Shown here: in pieces, positions 6,601 through 7,394 of the stretch
Layout of the letters: each line of letters begins with the position of its first letter
How positions within the stretch are numbered: the stretch's first letter is position 1
NCBI GenBank assembly: GCA_947258625.1
Contig: CAMYJN010000105.1
Location: 1 to 7,394 of the forward strand
DNA length: 7,394 nucleotides
Reading direction: 5' to 3'
Origin: an uncultured Polyangiaceae bacterium
Lineage (GTDB): Bacteria > Myxococcota_A > Polyangia > Polyangiales > Houyiibacteriaceae
Notes under the pieces: generated by a model
What the model was told of the DNA's origin: nothing
Seen by the model: the letters and a program-made list of their open reading frames with translations, nothing else
Database searches by the model: none
Translations under genes and position numbers: made by a program

Positions 6601-6609
6601 GACGACGCC

Positions 6610-7394
6610 ATGCCTGAAACACCGCTTTCGACGCTCGAGGGATGGGGCCGGCACTCGGCTCGAGGGCGGGAGCGTCTGGGCGAGGATCTCGAGCGCATCA
6701 GCGGCGAGGTTCATCTGTCGCGGGGGCTAGGGCGTTCGTACGGCGACGCGTCGTTGCCGCCCGACGATCAGCCCAATGTCGTCAACACCAGGTTCGCCGA
6801 TCGGGTCCTGCGGTTCGATACGGACACGGGGCTTCTCCGCGCCGAGGCGGGCCTTGCTCTCAGCGAGCTCAACCGGCTCTTCATGGCGCGCGGCTACTTC
6901 ACGCCGGTCTCTCCGGGAACCAAGTTCGTCACCCTCGGAGGCATGGTGGCCGCCGACGTTCACGGAAAGAACCAACATCGGGACGGCGATTTCGGTGACC
7001 ACGTGACGTCGCTCAAGATGCGCGTCGCCGATGGCCGCGTGCTCGAGTGCTCACCGGGGCAACATCCCGACCTCTTCCGCGCGACGATTGGCGGGATGGG
7101 GTTGACGGGCCACATTCTCGAGGTCGAGTTCGGTCTACACCGTATTCCGTCGCAGTGGATTTGGCAGGAGAGCCGGCGCATCCACGACATTGACGAGTTT
7201 CAGGATGCGCTCGAAGAGGCGGCCTCGGACTGGCCCTACACGATGGGCTGGATCGACTGCCTCTCGCGCGGCAAGACGATGGGACGCGGGGTTCTGATGA
7301 CCGGTCGCTGGGCCGACGCCCAAGAGGCTCCGTCCCGGCCCCCGAGACAAGGCTTTCGGCCGAGCCTCCGATTCGACTGGCCTGCATGGGTCTT
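6610..7394 (+). CDS. DprE1-like FAD-dependent oxidoreductase (3' end cut by window)
   Basis: Member of the FAD-binding (VAO/PCMH-type) oxidoreductases, closest in remembered sequence to decaprenylphosphoryl-beta-D-ribose 2-oxidase. In mycobacteria that enzyme oxidises the C2 of a polyprenyl-phosphate ribose on the route to arabinan. The first 261 codons are visible. EGWGR (10-14) is near the N-terminus. RGLGRSYGD (38-46) is the FAD pyrophosphate-binding loop. PGTKFVTLGGMVAADVHGKNQH (102-123) contains H118, at the position where many family members attach FAD covalently but DprE1 does not. FRATIGGMGLTGHI (156-169) closes the FAD domain. A substrate-binding domain starts near 175, and FDWPAW near the cut end matches the family. 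The C-terminal region holding the cysteine targeted in mycobacterial DprE1 lies outside the window. It starts 35 bases after metK. Homology is strong; the actual lipid-linked sugar substrate is unknown. Confidence 0.88.
   Translation, partial: MPETPLSTLEGWGRHSARGRERLGEDLERISGEVHLSRGLGRSYGDASLPPDDQPNVVNTRFADRVLRFDTDTGLLRAEAGLALSELNRLFMARGYFTPVSPGTKFVTLGGMVAADVHGKNQHRDGDFGDHVTSLKMRVADGRVLECSPGQHPDLFRATIGGMGLTGHILEVEFGLHRIPSQWIWQESRRIHDIDEFQDALEEAASDWPYTMGWIDCLSRGKTMGRGVLMTGRWADAQEAPSRPPRQGFRPSLRFDWPAWV

Overview
The window is compact, GC-rich, ordinary chromosomal DNA, probably from a Myxococcota-like (former Deltaproteobacteria) bacterium. The evidence is the high-GC codon use, a lipoprotein with myxobacterial-style Cys/Gly repeats, and a paired TPR/two-membrane-segment envelope protein. 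The assignment is an inference from protein style, not from a marker gene. I see no mobile element, CRISPR array, tRNA or rRNA.

Layout, left to right: (1) the 5' part of a minus-strand secreted lytic transglycosylase (DUF4124-like domain plus SLT domain), running off the left edge; (2) a short divergent intergenic region; (3) a plus-strand S-adenosylmethionine decarboxylase of the eukaryotic pyruvoyl class, the most unusual gene here; (4) nadB, L-aspartate oxidase; (5) a translationally coupled pair, a TPR/two-TM envelope protein and a Cys-rich lipoprotein with about 50 cysteines; (6) metK, S-adenosylmethionine synthetase, with its own promoter-like sequence; (7) the 5' part of a DprE1-like FAD-dependent oxidoreductase, running off the right edge. 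No gene-free stretch exceeds about 100 bases.

Two genes concern S-adenosylmethionine: MetK makes it, and the decarboxylase converts it to the aminopropyl donor for spermidine. They are almost 4 kb apart, with nadB and the envelope pair between them, so they are not one operon. No spermidine synthase lies in the window. The transglycosylase, the TPR/lipoprotein pair and possibly the DprE1-like enzyme point to the cell envelope.

Three genes (transglycosylase, nadB, DprE1-like) share a regulatory feature. Each has a TA(C/G)ACT hexamer that ends 8 or 9 bases before the ATG and no convincing Shine-Dalgarno, which suggests leaderless or nearly leaderless mRNAs. The metK gene has a different arrangement, with a recognisable -35/-10 pair.
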